From Flavobacteriales bacterium (lineage in GTDB: Bacteria > Bacteroidota > Bacteroidia > Flavobacteriales_D > Sanyastnellaceae): a stretch of 35,525 bases of DNA. The DNA is taken from NCBI GenBank assembly GCA_947442505.1, contig CANEVR010000024.1, positions 1 to 35,525 on the forward strand, in the 5' to 3' direction. The notes under the pieces were generated by a model. The model had not been told where the DNA came from and did no database searches. It worked only from the letters and a program-made list of their open reading frames with translations. A program made the position numbers and the translations under genes. Below are positions 1 to 8,139 of this stretch, piece after piece (the first letter of the stretch is position 1; the number at the start of each line of letters is the position of its first letter).

Positions 1-202
1 CCCGATGCGGATGGACACCTACACCCGGAGGTATATGGGATGGAGGAAAGTAATGGGGTGAATTGTAATCCAACATGATGAATGGATTCATGCGCTGCAT
101 TCCCACCATCGAGGGTATATAATTGTGGACCCTAAAACCATCACCCACCATGTGCGGTGGAGGAGGAGATAAGGCCAAATCTAAAGTTTTTATGTTTTCC
201 AT
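1..202 (-). CDS. Pirin family protein, N-terminal part (cut by left window edge)
   Basis: The minus strand is open from an ATG at 202 to the window edge, giving 67 codons. It begins MENIKTLDLALSPPPPHMVG and ends at the edge with HPHRG. The run PPGVGVHPHRG, preceded by MNPFIMLDYNSP, is the N-terminal cupin signature of pirins, where His residues of HPHRGF bind the metal. Pirins are cupin-fold iron proteins; some act as quercetin 2,3-dioxygenases and others as redox sensors or regulators, so the exact role is open. The start lies one base after the TAA of the upstream repeat-protein gene (204-539), so it is almost certainly co-transcribed with it and with the 3-hydroxyacyl-CoA dehydrogenase gene. 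About three quarters of the protein lies outside the window. Confidence 0.88.
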   Translation of the reverse strand, partial: MENIKTLDLALSPPPPHMVGDGFRVHNYIPSMVGMQRMNPFIMLDYNSPHYFPPSHIPPGVGVHPHR

Positions 203-203
203 G

Positions 204-539
204 TTAATACATCAAATGCATTTTGCTTTTGTCTCTCCATCCCGCCTGATGCGCGTAGGGTACAAAAAATATTTTGAGATTCGCTTGATGATCATATTGA
301 ACAAAAAAGATTTTCTTTTGCGCTTGATGGTCATATTTTACAAAATACCAAAGGCCATTGTTGTCCTTGGCTTGATGATCGTAATCCACTTTGAAGACTT
401 TTAAATCGGCCTGGTGTTCGTATTGAACAACAAATACCTTGACGTCTGCCTGGTGCTCATATTGCACGGAAAACATTTTCTGTCCCTTTGAATCTAGGAA
501 GAAAAATGTCAATGTGATGATAGCGATGAGCTGCTTCAT
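204..539 (-). CDS. Small secreted protein of six HQA repeats (Septknot/DUF6150-like)
   Basis: The 111-residue product starts with a signal peptide (MKQLIAIITLTFFFLDSKGQ), followed by six copies of a motif of the form F-x-V-x-Y-[ED]-H-Q-A-x-x-K-[VI]. HQA occurs at residues 29, 42, 55, 71, 84 and 97, so the period is 13 residues with one 3-residue insertion after the third copy. The regular short beta-strand pattern matches what I recall of the Pfam 'Septknot' (7(1) septoil knot, formerly DUF6150) family, predicted to fold into a deeply knotted small beta-protein; this assignment is from memory. The function is unknown. The start ATG overlaps the TGA of the upstream dehydrogenase (ATGA), which suggests translational coupling, and the stop is one base from the pirin start. 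Confidence 0.8.
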   Translation of the reverse strand: MKQLIAIITLTFFFLDSKGQKMFSVQYEHQADVKVFVVQYEHQADLKVFKVDYDHQAKDNNGLWYFVKYDHQAQKKIFFVQYDHQANLKIFFVPYAHQAGWRDKSKMHLMY

Positions 540-1663
540 CTGGTGCGTTGAATGAGTCCACTACTGGCGCGATATCTGTCCTCCTGATAATGTTCCATGA
601 GTTGGTTCAAACGTTGATGCACGTTTTTAAATCCCCATTCATTTCCCCAAGCAAACAATCCTTTGGGATAATTCACCCCTTTGGTCATGGCCAAATCAAT
701 GTCTTCTTCACTGGCCAAACCCAAATAATGGGCATCACAAGCCTCGTTGATCAACATGCATAAAATACGTTCCTGGATGAAGGTTGCTTTTTCAGCGGTT
801 AATTCAACAGCAGGGCAACCGGAGGGATAAGAATAAAATCCACGACCTGTTTTTTTTCCCAACCATTTGGCTTCAACCAATTTCTTTTGGGTAATGCTGG
901 GTTTGAAACGGGGGTCAAAGTAAAAGGCTGAGAACACGCTTTCTGTGACGGCATAATTGACATCGTGTCCAATCAAATCCATCAATTCAAATGGGCCCAT
1001 CTTGAATCCTGCCATGCGCATGGCGGCATCAATCTCTGGTTGTGAAGCCAACCCTTCATCAAAAAAGCGCAAGGCCTCACTGTAATATGGACGAGCAACG
1101 CGATTGACAATGAATCCAGGCCAGTCCTTGGCCAATACTGGAACTTTCTTCCAGGCCGTCATGAGGTCTTTTAATACAACCGGTATTTTTTCGTCAGTCT
1201 GTGTAGCAGGTATGATTTCCACCAAAGGCATGATAGTGGCAGGATTGAAAAAATGCAAACCAACGACACGCTCTGGAAATTGACATACCGATGCGATGGC
1301 CGTGATGGAGAGCGAAGATGTATTGGAAGCCAAAATCACTTCTTTGTCTAACAAGGCATCCAAGGCCTGAAACACACTTTGCTTGACATCCATTTTTTCG
1401 ACAATGGCTTCAATGATGAGTCCACAACCGATGAAATCATTGGTTTGGGTTGATGTTACAATATTCGCAATGACTTGTTGACTTTGTTCTGCTGTGAATT
1501 TGCCTTTCTCAACCAATTTGGCCAAGCCACCATTGATTTGATCTGTAGCTTTGATCAATTGCGCTTCTTGAATATCGACCAATACAACTGCATGTCCTGC
1601 TTGTGCTGCAACCTGAGCAATACCTGCGCCCATGGCGCCACCGCCCAAAACCCCTATCTTCAT
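536..1663 (-). CDS. 3-hydroxyacyl-CoA dehydrogenase (3-hydroxybutyryl-CoA dehydrogenase type)
   Basis: This enzyme oxidises or reduces 3-hydroxyacyl-CoA with NAD(H) in beta-oxidation, butanoate or phenylacetate metabolism. The N-terminus carries the Rossmann nucleotide motif GGGAMGAGIAQ (residues 7-17). The 3HCDH signature HFFNPATIMPLVEI lies near residue 136, with the catalytic His in HFFNP and the Glu in VEI, and GFIVNR carries the conserved Asn. At 375 residues it is longer than a minimal 282-residue Hbd, because a second, partial 3HCDH C-terminal helical domain (ERILCMLINEACDA onward, with GVNYPKGLFAW) follows the first, as in PaaH-like proteins. It is the first gene of a minus-strand operon with the repeat protein and pirin, and is divergent from the OmpA-family gene at 1722. 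Confidence 0.93.
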   Translation of the reverse strand: MKIGVLGGGAMGAGIAQVAAQAGHAVVLVDIQEAQLIKATDQINGGLAKLVEKGKFTAEQSQQVIANIVTSTQTNDFIGCGLIIEAIVEKMDVKQSVFQALDALLDKEVILASNTSSLSITAIASVCQFPERVVGLHFFNPATIMPLVEIIPATQTDEKIPVVLKDLMTAWKKVPVLAKDWPGFIVNRVARPYYSEALRFFDEGLASQPEIDAAMRMAGFKMGPFELMDLIGHDVNYAVTESVFSAFYFDPRFKPSITQKKLVEAKWLGKKTGRGFYSYPSGCPAVELTAEKATFIQERILCMLINEACDAHYLGLASEEDIDLAMTKGVNYPKGLFAWGNEWGFKNVHQRLNQLMEHYQEDRYRASSGLIQRTR

Positions 1664-1721
1664 GTCTTACTTTTTTTTGCTAATTTGAGCGAAAACGTTG
1701 AATTATCTCCATTTTTGTTCC

Positions 1722-3512
1722 ATGCGTTTTATTCTTTTTATCAACTTGCTTTTGGTGACCTTTTTTGGTTGGTCCCAATCTCCTCAATATTGGGAAAAGC
1801 ATGGTGATGAACAGAAGTCCAATTCCAATTGGCCAGGAGCATTTGAAGCTTATCAAAGAGCTTTTGAAATGGACTCCAGCGTTTTCGAAAGAAGGTACAA
1901 GTTGGCTGAAATGGCATACGAAATGAGAGAGGACCCTTTGGCCATTCAATTGTTTCAATCTTTGGTGAAGATTGATCAAGGAAAGATTCATCCCACTTCA
2001 TATTTTTATTTGGGTCAATTGATGCAGCGCAATGCCCGTTATGACGAGGTTGTCTTTTACGTCAAAAAGTTTAAGCAGAAATCAAAAGGCAAAAAAGAAT
2101 TTTCAGAGGAAGGAAAGATGGCAGAGTGGTTATTGAATGCTGCGCAGTGGGCCATGGATCAAGTGCCTGTAGATAGTATTCAGTGGAGTGACTTTGCATT
2201 CCAAACACCGGAGGGAGAAGGTCAACCATATTGGGAAAGAGACAGCATATATTACTCCACTTGGCAACATTCAGAATGGAAGATGATGAAAACCGATTCA
2301 GCGCAAAAGGAAGTCAAGTCGTTGGGTGAAAGTTGGAATGATTATCCGGTGTTGCATATGGTGTCTTACAAAGATGGAAATTGGGGTGTGGGAAAGGCAG
2401 ACGATGGTCATTCTGTTTTGTTGCACCGATCGGTCAATGCCACCCAATGGGAAATGGATGCAGCAATGAATGTTTCGGATGCCATGAGCTCCATGCCTTT
2501 CATGGCGGAGTGGAATGGAGTAGTTTATCTGTTGTTCTCTTCCAATCGCGATGGAGGTGTTGGAGGTCAGGATATTTGGCTTTCACGTTATACTGAAGGG
2601 GAATGGGGAAAGCCATTTAACGCAGGTGTTATCAATACAGCATGGGACGAAATTGAACCGAGGTTCATTCAAGGTCAGTTGTATTTTAGTTCCAACGGTC
2701 ACCTGGGATTTGGTGAGTTTGATGTGTTCAAGGTCAGCGGATCTCCGGGAGCTTGGGGAACGCCCGTTAATCTTGGCTTGCCCATCAACTCCTGCAAGAA
2801 CGACATTGGATTTGATGTGCTGAAGGTAGAAGATGGAGAACGTTGGCTGTTGGGTTCTTCGCGAAAAGACAATGGCTGCTGCCAAGATATTTTTGTTTAC
2901 CAATGGTTCAAAAAGCAAGGAGTGGAGATCGATACAATTCCATTGGTCTATAAACGCATCCAACAATGGCTTCCACTGAAGCTGTATTTTCACAATGATG
3001 AACCCAACCCCAATTCGTGGGATACGCTGACCCAATGGACTTTTACTGAATGCCAAATTTCATATCTCGACAAAGAACCAACTTATATTCAGCAATTCAA
3101 TGGTGACTTAGCTGCACAAGAGGATTGGGAATCTTTTAAAGATGTTGAATTGGTAAAAAACTTTAATCGTCTCCAATCCATTATGGTAGTTTTGGAGAAT
3201 CGATTGATGTTACGCGATACGATTACCCTAGTCGTGCGGGGTTTTGCTAGTCCTTTAGCGGATGGCAAATACAATAAGAATTTAACGAGCAGGCGAATAG
3301 AATCGTTGAGGAATGAAATTAAGAAATTTCGCAATGGCGCGTTGGTTCCTTACCTCGATAGCACACTGTTTATACAAGCAATACCTTATGGGGAAAGCAA
3401 TTCAAAAAAAGTGAGCGACGATAAAAAGAATCAAAAGCAAAGTGTATATAGTAGTTCCGCTCGCTTGGAACGCCGAATTGAAATAGAAGCCATCGAGTGG
3501 CGCACGCACTGA
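1722..3512 (+). CDS. TPR / PD40 / OmpA-family envelope protein
   Basis: The product is 596 residues from the ATG at 1722. A TTG at 1698 is in frame but would put eight residues in front of a clean signal peptide (MRFILFINLLLVTFFGWSQS), so the ATG is preferred. Order: signal peptide; a TPR-like helical segment (about 25-130); a PD40-type propeller with SSNRDGGVGGQDIW (about 271), YFSSNGHLGFGEFDVF (about 321) and GSSRKDNGCCQDIF (about 377); and an OmpA-like peptidoglycan-binding domain at the C-terminus (GFASPLADGKYNKNLTSRR near 505, then ARLERRIEI). This architecture is common in Bacteroidota, where such proteins anchor to peptidoglycan and some serve in type IX secretion or gliding. It ends one base before the convergent porin gene. 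Confidence 0.88.
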   Translation: MRFILFINLLLVTFFGWSQSPQYWEKHGDEQKSNSNWPGAFEAYQRAFEMDSSVFERRYKLAEMAYEMREDPLAIQLFQSLVKIDQGKIHPTSYFYLGQLMQRNARYDEVVFYVKKFKQKSKGKKEFSEEGKMAEWLLNAAQWAMDQVPVDSIQWSDFAFQTPEGEGQPYWERDSIYYSTWQHSEWKMMKTDSAQKEVKSLGESWNDYPVLHMVSYKDGNWGVGKADDGHSVLLHRSVNATQWEMDAAMNVSDAMSSMPFMAEWNGVVYLLFSSNRDGGVGGQDIWLSRYTEGEWGKPFNAGVINTAWDEIEPRFIQGQLYFSSNGHLGFGEFDVFKVSGSPGAWGTPVNLGLPINSCKNDIGFDVLKVEDGERWLLGSSRKDNGCCQDIFVYQWFKKQGVEIDTIPLVYKRIQQWLPLKLYFHNDEPNPNSWDTLTQWTFTECQISYLDKEPTYIQQFNGDLAAQEDWESFKDVELVKNFNRLQSIMVVLENRLMLRDTITLVVRGFASPLADGKYNKNLTSRRIESLRNEIKKFRNGALVPYLDSTLFIQAIPYGESNSKKVSDDKKNQKQSVYSSSARLERRIEIEAIEWRTH

Positions 3513-3513
3513 T

Positions 3514-4590
3514 TTATCGAAGCATACCTGATTTGGAGAGGCTGAATAAAACAAGTGTATTGTTCTCTTTGCCAATATTTGTCTTTTCCGAAAGCATTTG
3601 CTTGCATTCTAATCGACATCGAAATTTTCTTTTAGAAGTGTATTGTGCCGTCAAACCCACCGTTGATTTTTGCGTGATAAGATTTTTGTTATCGATGAGG
3701 ATCATTGAGTAATCATCTTTCATTGATTCTACGCGGAATGTTGCTTGCCATTGTTCATTCAAAGTGCGAGATAAAATCACAACTGGAGAATACCAATTTT
3801 GTGCATTGGGTTGGTTTTTGATTTGTCCGAAATCAAAACCCACTATGCATTTCCAGGCGTCATTTTGAATCGTTGAGTAAAAGTTGTGGTAGGATTTGGG
3901 TTGTATGCCTGTTGCATTTTGATACCCCCAGAATCCATTGTAAGACAAAAGGATTTGAGGATTCAATTGATAGGATGAACTCCAGCCCCAAGAAGCCTTT
4001 CTTACAGGAATAGCCAAATGCGCTTGCTGCCAGCCCGTCAATGCCAAAATCCCCAAAGTCAATTTTCCATTCTTGGATGAATATTGGGTATGAATGCCGC
4101 TCTCATAGTAAGGACTATTCTCTGCCAATAAACTTCGGGTTAAGGTCAAATTGTTTTGTACCCAAGCACTTTCAAAACCAATGTGGGATGGGAAAATACC
4201 AGCGGTCATCTTAAGTTGGTTCCATTTTCTTGGGGTGAATTGAATTTGCGCGGAGGAAATCAATCGTGACCACGTCGGCTGATCACTATAATTGCGTCGA
4301 ACATAGTCACCGTCGTGAATTCCCAATTGAAATTGCCATTGATTGAAACTTTTTTTCCATTCGAGTTGTGCGTAGTTGATGCGCGGAGCTTGTAACGAAT
4401 GGTGGTTGAAATAGTGAGGCGATTGGGTCTTGTTGTTTTTAAAGTCAATCCCATAATACGTCTCTATGTTGTAACCAATGTTTTGAAATGGAGTTTGAGA
4501 CTGACTTTGAAAATGTATCATCATCAATGTTACAATCATGAAAAGTCTGACTGAATGAAAAGTTTTAGTAGTAAAATTAATTTCTTTCAT
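3514..4590 (-). CDS. Outer-membrane beta-barrel porin, OmpL-like (BBP2 family)
   Basis: The 358-residue protein has an N-terminal hydrophobic export segment (VRLFMIVTLMMIHFQSQSQ) followed by alternating amphipathic strands rich in W, Y, N and Q. The stretch GIFPSHIGFESAWVQNN followed by NLTLTRSLLAENSPYYESG is the recognisable signature of the putative porin BBP2/OmpL-like family. The end of the protein (NNTLVLFSLSKSGMLR) does not match the strict terminal-aromatic rule for barrels, but late strands such as RKFRCRLECKQML are consistent with a barrel. Substrate unknown. It is the last gene of the minus-strand run that begins at 7575, 12 bases after rlmF, and it converges on the OmpA-family gene with a single base between stops. 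Confidence 0.82.
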   Translation of the reverse strand: MKEINFTTKTFHSVRLFMIVTLMMIHFQSQSQTPFQNIGYNIETYYGIDFKNNKTQSPHYFNHHSLQAPRINYAQLEWKKSFNQWQFQLGIHDGDYVRRNYSDQPTWSRLISSAQIQFTPRKWNQLKMTAGIFPSHIGFESAWVQNNLTLTRSLLAENSPYYESGIHTQYSSKNGKLTLGILALTGWQQAHLAIPVRKASWGWSSSYQLNPQILLSYNGFWGYQNATGIQPKSYHNFYSTIQNDAWKCIVGFDFGQIKNQPNAQNWYSPVVILSRTLNEQWQATFRVESMKDDYSMILIDNKNLITQKSTVGLTAQYTSKRKFRCRLECKQMLSEKTNIGKENNTLVLFSLSKSGMLR

Positions 4591-4602
4591 AATACGATAT
4601 GA

Positions 4603-5517
4603 TTACCAACGCGCCAATTTCCATTCCTTTTGCTGTTGTGGTGTCAAGAACGTCCACGCCAAGAAGCGGGTTTGTTTATTTCCATTGACCCATTCGATGG
4701 TCTTTTGTTGTTTTATGGGCAGGTCTTCCAAGGTTTTTTGCAGTGGAATAAAATGATCTTTTTGAGAGACCAATGTGGTGAACCAAAAGCAATTCTTGGC
4801 GTAATCCGCACTCTCCAACATCATGTTCTGAATGAATTGAACCTCTCCGCCTTCACACCACAATTCTTGGTCCTGCCCACCAAAATTCAACACAAGTGGC
4901 GCGTTTTTTTCTCCTGTTAAATTCTTGATTTTCCGCAGCGATTGTTGCTGCGCTGCTTCAGCAGAGGAATGAAAAGGAGGATTGCAAATGGTGATGTCCC
5001 AACGTTCTTGGGGCTTCATGACGCCTTTAAAAATTTGATTGGTATAAGTTTGTTGGCGCAATGCTATATGGCTCAGTGCTGTTGAATTGCGATCAATGAT
5101 TTTTTTTGCATTCGCCAAGGCGCGCGGTTCTATATCCGTCGCCACAAATTGCCATCCGTAGCTTGATGCTCCGATGATGGGATAAATCAAATTGGCTCCT
5201 GTACCAATGTCCATAACCGTTACTGATGATGGGATTTTCTTTAGTCCCATGAGTTCAGCAATCCGATGAATGTATTCGGCTCTTCCCGGGATGGGTGGAC
5301 ACAGATAACCTTCAGGAATATCCCAAAATTGCAGACCGTAGTCTTTTTTCAAAATCGCCCGATTGAGCATTTTCACCGCTTCGGGATTTCCAAAGTCGAT
5401 GGTCTCTGTGTTGTATTCATTAACAACAACGAAAGGGTTCAGTTGCGGCTCAGCGATGGTCAGCGCTGCGAAATCATACTCCCCTTGGTGTAAATTCTTG
5501 GGATGAAATTCAGTCAT
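4603..5517 (-). CDS. rlmF: 23S rRNA (adenine(1618)-N(6))-methyltransferase RlmF
   Basis: RlmF methylates N6 of A1618 in 23S rRNA using S-adenosylmethionine. The product starts MTEFHPKNLHQGEYDFAALT, the conserved RlmF opening, and continues with NPEAVKMLNRAILKKDYGL. The SAM-binding motif I is VMDIGTGANLIYPI and the catalytic amino-methyltransferase motif IV is NPPF at residues 179-182. The RlmF-typical LNFGGQDQELWCEGGE follows. I chose the ATG at 5517 (304 residues); a TTG at 5547 would add ten non-conserved residues and deepen the overlap with the upstream gene. The remaining 8-base overlap with the SDR gene suggests coupled translation. Confidence 0.95.
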   Translation of the reverse strand: MTEFHPKNLHQGEYDFAALTIAEPQLNPFVVVNEYNTETIDFGNPEAVKMLNRAILKKDYGLQFWDIPEGYLCPPIPGRAEYIHRIAELMGLKKIPSSVTVMDIGTGANLIYPIIGASSYGWQFVATDIEPRALANAKKIIDRNSTALSHIALRQQTYTNQIFKGVMKPQERWDITICNPPFHSSAEAAQQQSLRKIKNLTGEKNAPLVLNFGGQDQELWCEGGEVQFIQNMMLESADYAKNCFWFTTLVSQKDHFIPLQKTLEDLPIKQQKTIEWVNGNKQTRFLAWTFLTPQQQKEWKLARW

Positions 5518-6163
5518 GATTTGCAATGAAGAGTTCTTTTCCTTCAACGATGTGCCAACCCAAAGACGTGCTTTTGCTCATCTCAATCATCTTAGCAGCC
5601 AACTGATTTGCCTTAATAGGCCGATAGCGATGGGGGAGTAGCCAAGAGAAGATTGGCATTATCCATTGCCCCATTTGTTCAGCCATTCTGTTTTCTTGAC
5701 GCTTGCCCAGCAATAGGGATGGACGCATAACAATGGTTCGTGGCAATTGTAGTTTTTCAATGGCCACTTCTATTTCTCCTTTCAATTTCAAATAGAAGTT
5801 GGCGCTATTGGATGCTGCGCCAACGGCGGAAATGAAAATGAAATGGGAACACAATTTCTGTTTAGCCGCTTCTGCCGCGTGAATCGTGATATCAAAATCA
5901 ATTTTTCGATAGGCAAGTAAGTCTCCATGAACTTTTTTCTGTGTTGTGCCGATGCAGGAGAAAACCACACTTTGATCCAAGATGTTCGCTTGAAATTCAT
6001 CAGCGCGTTCGAAGTCCACAACGACTTGGGTGAGCTTGGGATGACTTACGGATAATTTTTTTCTGACCAATATTTGTACTTGCACAAATATTGGGTCATT
6101 GAGAAGTTGATTCAAAAGATAACTTCCTACCAAACCGGATGAGCCAATGAGGGTTGCTTTCAT
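5510..6163 (-). CDS. NAD(P)-binding SDR protein, HTATIP2/TIP30-like
   Basis: The 217-residue atypical short-chain dehydrogenase begins MKATLIGSSGLVGSYLLNQL, with the GxxGxxG dinucleotide-binding turn. It has CIGTTQKK, typical of the TIP30/HTATIP2-like group, then FISAVGAASNS and the YLKLK segment (YxxxK) in the catalytic position. The C-terminal part (RPSLLLGKRQENRMAEQMGQ, then PIKANQLAAKM) is also characteristic of this group. Substrates of bacterial members are not established. The start ATG overlaps the stop of the upstream membrane-protein gene (ATGA), and the 3' end overlaps rlmF by eight bases. The three genes therefore form one transcription unit, although no pathway obviously joins them. 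Confidence 0.85.
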   Translation of the reverse strand: MKATLIGSSGLVGSYLLNQLLNDPIFVQVQILVRKKLSVSHPKLTQVVVDFERADEFQANILDQSVVFSCIGTTQKKVHGDLLAYRKIDFDITIHAAEAAKQKLCSHFIFISAVGAASNSANFYLKLKGEIEVAIEKLQLPRTIVMRPSLLLGKRQENRMAEQMGQWIMPIFSWLLPHRYRPIKANQLAAKMIEMSKSTSLGWHIVEGKELFIANHD

Positions 6164-7575
6164 TGTAATTTTTTTTCAATTGTATTTCTATATCGTTTGG
6201 TAAGTGCAAACAAAATGAACGATGCACCATAAGGCAACAACCAAACCACCCGCGCCTGCAATCTTCCATAAGGAGAATTCAATCCGCCGGTAATCATGGC
6301 GTTGATGAAAATACCCAACAATACAAATACAATAAGATCTTTGACATTTCCGCTGATTTGCGCAGATAAGGATGGCGTAAAAAAGATGTAAATCAATAAG
6401 AGGCAACTGAAAGCGATCCACAAAAGTTGCAACAAATTGATCCACTCAAAATTCAGATCTTGACCATTCCATCGGTTTTGTCGGCTGTTCTTATAATTGT
6501 TTTCTTCTAACGGAAACCACCTTTGTATTTGCTCCAATGGGGTGGTATTTTGATAAGAGGTAAGTCCATGGCCAATTTCAATTTGACCCATTTGAACAAA
6601 TCCATATTGAACAAATTTATAGGCATTCATGGACAAATATTTGGGCTCAATGATGGTTTGATGAATAATCTGATCAAATGGCGCTTTGCTGTTTTTCCAT
6701 CCGCCACAAGAATCAACCAAATGACTTCCCCAGATAAATCCTGCTGCGTCGCTGGGAAGTGAATCTTTGTATGGGCACAGGGGATGAGATTGCCATTCTG
6801 GTTCATTGCAATGTTCACACAGGAAAGGTTTTAGTATTCCTGCATCATTCAAATGTGCCATCAGAAACACATGGGATCCCTTGGAGATGTTGTATTCTTT
6901 GTCAACGACTCTATTGATCACCGCTAAGGAACACCATGAAAAAATTACAACTCCAATGCAGTAAAGGAGTTTCATTTTTGCATCACGACCAATGGATTCT
7001 CTCTTAACGAGCCAATAGATCATGACCATTATCGCAAAACACAAACCCATCAAAAGGTTGGAAAGATGGGCAATGAATCCAAAAATTAATAGAAGGGTGA
7101 GCAGTGTTTTATTGATCCAGGATATTTTTTTATTGTTCATTAAGACAAACAAAATCAAGATGACCAACGGAGTGATGAAGTCAGGCATCAATTGATTGGA
7201 ATACCAGGCTATTCCAGAGAAGAATGTCAAGGTCAATACAGATAGGAGTTGAGCGCGTGCAATCATTCGCCGATCTTGAATCAATGTGCTGACTGTAGAA
7301 TGCAATACGTAAGAAGTAATGAGGTTTTGCATCAAAATGACCAACCAAGGAGATATTTCCATTGAGGTAATCCTTAAGAATAGTCCATAGGCTATGGGTC
7401 TATCCAATGGAACAAACATTTCAAATCCACTGGATATATAGGTCCCTGTATCTGAATATACCAATGGGAACCCATTGTACAATGCCACAAGTGAAAGCAG
7501 GGCAGCACCAAGAATGATCACTAAACTATCCGAAATATTGTCTTTTTGCATGCTTAAAAAATGAAAGCTTTTCAT
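6160..7575 (-). CDS. Polytopic membrane protein, possibly GT-C-like, function unknown
   Basis: I do not recognise a named family. The 471-residue protein has about seven hydrophobic helices in its first half (near residues 18-40, 75-95, 108-125, 130-148, 155-172, 174-190 and 203-222). A soluble segment of roughly 150 residues with several Cys (FLCEHCNEPEW, HPLCPYK, DSCGGW) follows, and then three C-terminal helices. The first loop holds YSDTGTYISSG close to helix 1 and DRPIAYGLFLR after it. This resembles the acidic first-loop layout of GT-C glycosyltransferases, but that is inference. The ATG at 7575 is used; an ATG at 7551 (MQKDNISDSL) is a possible alternative. It is the first gene of the minus-strand run through the SDR protein, rlmF and the porin. 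Confidence 0.75.
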   Translation of the reverse strand: MKSFHFLSMQKDNISDSLVIILGAALLSLVALYNGFPLVYSDTGTYISSGFEMFVPLDRPIAYGLFLRITSMEISPWLVILMQNLITSYVLHSTVSTLIQDRRMIARAQLLSVLTLTFFSGIAWYSNQLMPDFITPLVILILFVLMNNKKISWINKTLLTLLLIFGFIAHLSNLLMGLCFAIMVMIYWLVKRESIGRDAKMKLLYCIGVVIFSWCSLAVINRVVDKEYNISKGSHVFLMAHLNDAGILKPFLCEHCNEPEWQSHPLCPYKDSLPSDAAGFIWGSHLVDSCGGWKNSKAPFDQIIHQTIIEPKYLSMNAYKFVQYGFVQMGQIEIGHGLTSYQNTTPLEQIQRWFPLEENNYKNSRQNRWNGQDLNFEWINLLQLLWIAFSCLLLIYIFFTPSLSAQISGNVKDLIVFVLLGIFINAMITGGLNSPYGRLQARVVWLLPYGASFILFALTKRYRNTIEKKLQ

Positions 7576-7591
7576 AATACGTGCGTATTAT
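7574..7591. promoter_or_regulatory. Inverted repeat overlapping the start codon of the membrane-protein gene
   Basis: A perfect 8-bp inverted repeat with a 2-base centre, ATAATACG-TG-CGTATTAT, includes two bases of the ATG at 7575 of the gene at 6160-7575. At that position it could be a repressor site or an RNA hairpin that hides the start codon. No cognate regulator is identifiable here. Confidence 0.45.
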
Positions 7592-7682
7592 CTCGGAAGT
7601 GAAGGTACATTTATTTACTTGTATAATGATCTTCAAAATCGGATGACCTGCATGGTTTACATCTTAAAAGTATATCCAAATC

Positions 7683-8120
7683 TCACATTGCTTTAAAGTA
7701 CAATTCTGATTCAGCCTTTCTTCTTCTTATCAAACCATTGAGGACGGCGCCATTGCCTGTAATGTGTGAGGTTTCCATCCATTGGCGTATTTCACTTTCT
7801 TTAGCACCTTGATTGATCAGGGCAAACAAGATGTCTGACCCCCCAGTATTGTAGGTATGGGAGACCAACGCGTCAAATTGATTTTGATTTAAAGGTGTAC
7901 TCACTTTCTGGAGCACTTTTCTTTCATAGGGAATCAATGCTATTTCAAACAAGTCATCGGCCTCAGAAAGGGTTATCTTATCATCTGCCTCCACTAGGCG
8001 ATCTCCTATTTGCGTATTGCCAAAGCCGATGGTCCATTTGCCGGCAGGGCATTGGTAGGCTTCCAAACGAAGTCCTTCGAATTGTTGGATGAAATTTTTA
8101 CCAGCTTGCGATGTTTTCAT
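7683..8120 (-). CDS. GH24 lysozyme (R21/phage-endolysin type)
   Basis: The enzyme cleaves the MurNAc-GlcNAc beta-1,4 bond of peptidoglycan. The 145-residue product shows FEGLRLEAYQCPAGKWTIGFG: catalytic Glu15, eight residues, Cys24, five residues, Thr30. This is the E-x8-D/C-x5-T triad of R21-type endolysins, with Cys in place of Asp. Later motifs LNQNQFDALVSHTYNTGG and GLIRRRKAESELY are typical of GH24. There is no signal peptide or signal-anchor helix, so export would need a partner such as a holin. The 53-codon two-helix ORF ending 19 bases upstream (8140-8301) is a candidate. No other phage genes surround it, so it is probably a domesticated endolysin. Confidence 0.9.
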   Translation of the reverse strand: MKTSQAGKNFIQQFEGLRLEAYQCPAGKWTIGFGNTQIGDRLVEADDKITLSEADDLFEIALIPYERKVLQKVSTPLNQNQFDALVSHTYNTGGSDILFALINQGAKESEIRQWMETSHITGNGAVLNGLIRRRKAESELYFKAM

Positions 8121-8139
8121 GGAATATTGATCTGATATT

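Noticed and set aside
123-404. A 93-codon plus-strand ORF near the left edge
   Set aside because: The minus strand carries the pirin and repeat-protein genes with clear motifs; the plus-strand frame is only their complement.
7683-8120. Lysozyme as a sign of an integrated prophage
   Set aside because: No integrase, capsid, tail or terminase genes and no attachment repeats were seen; the flanks are housekeeping genes.
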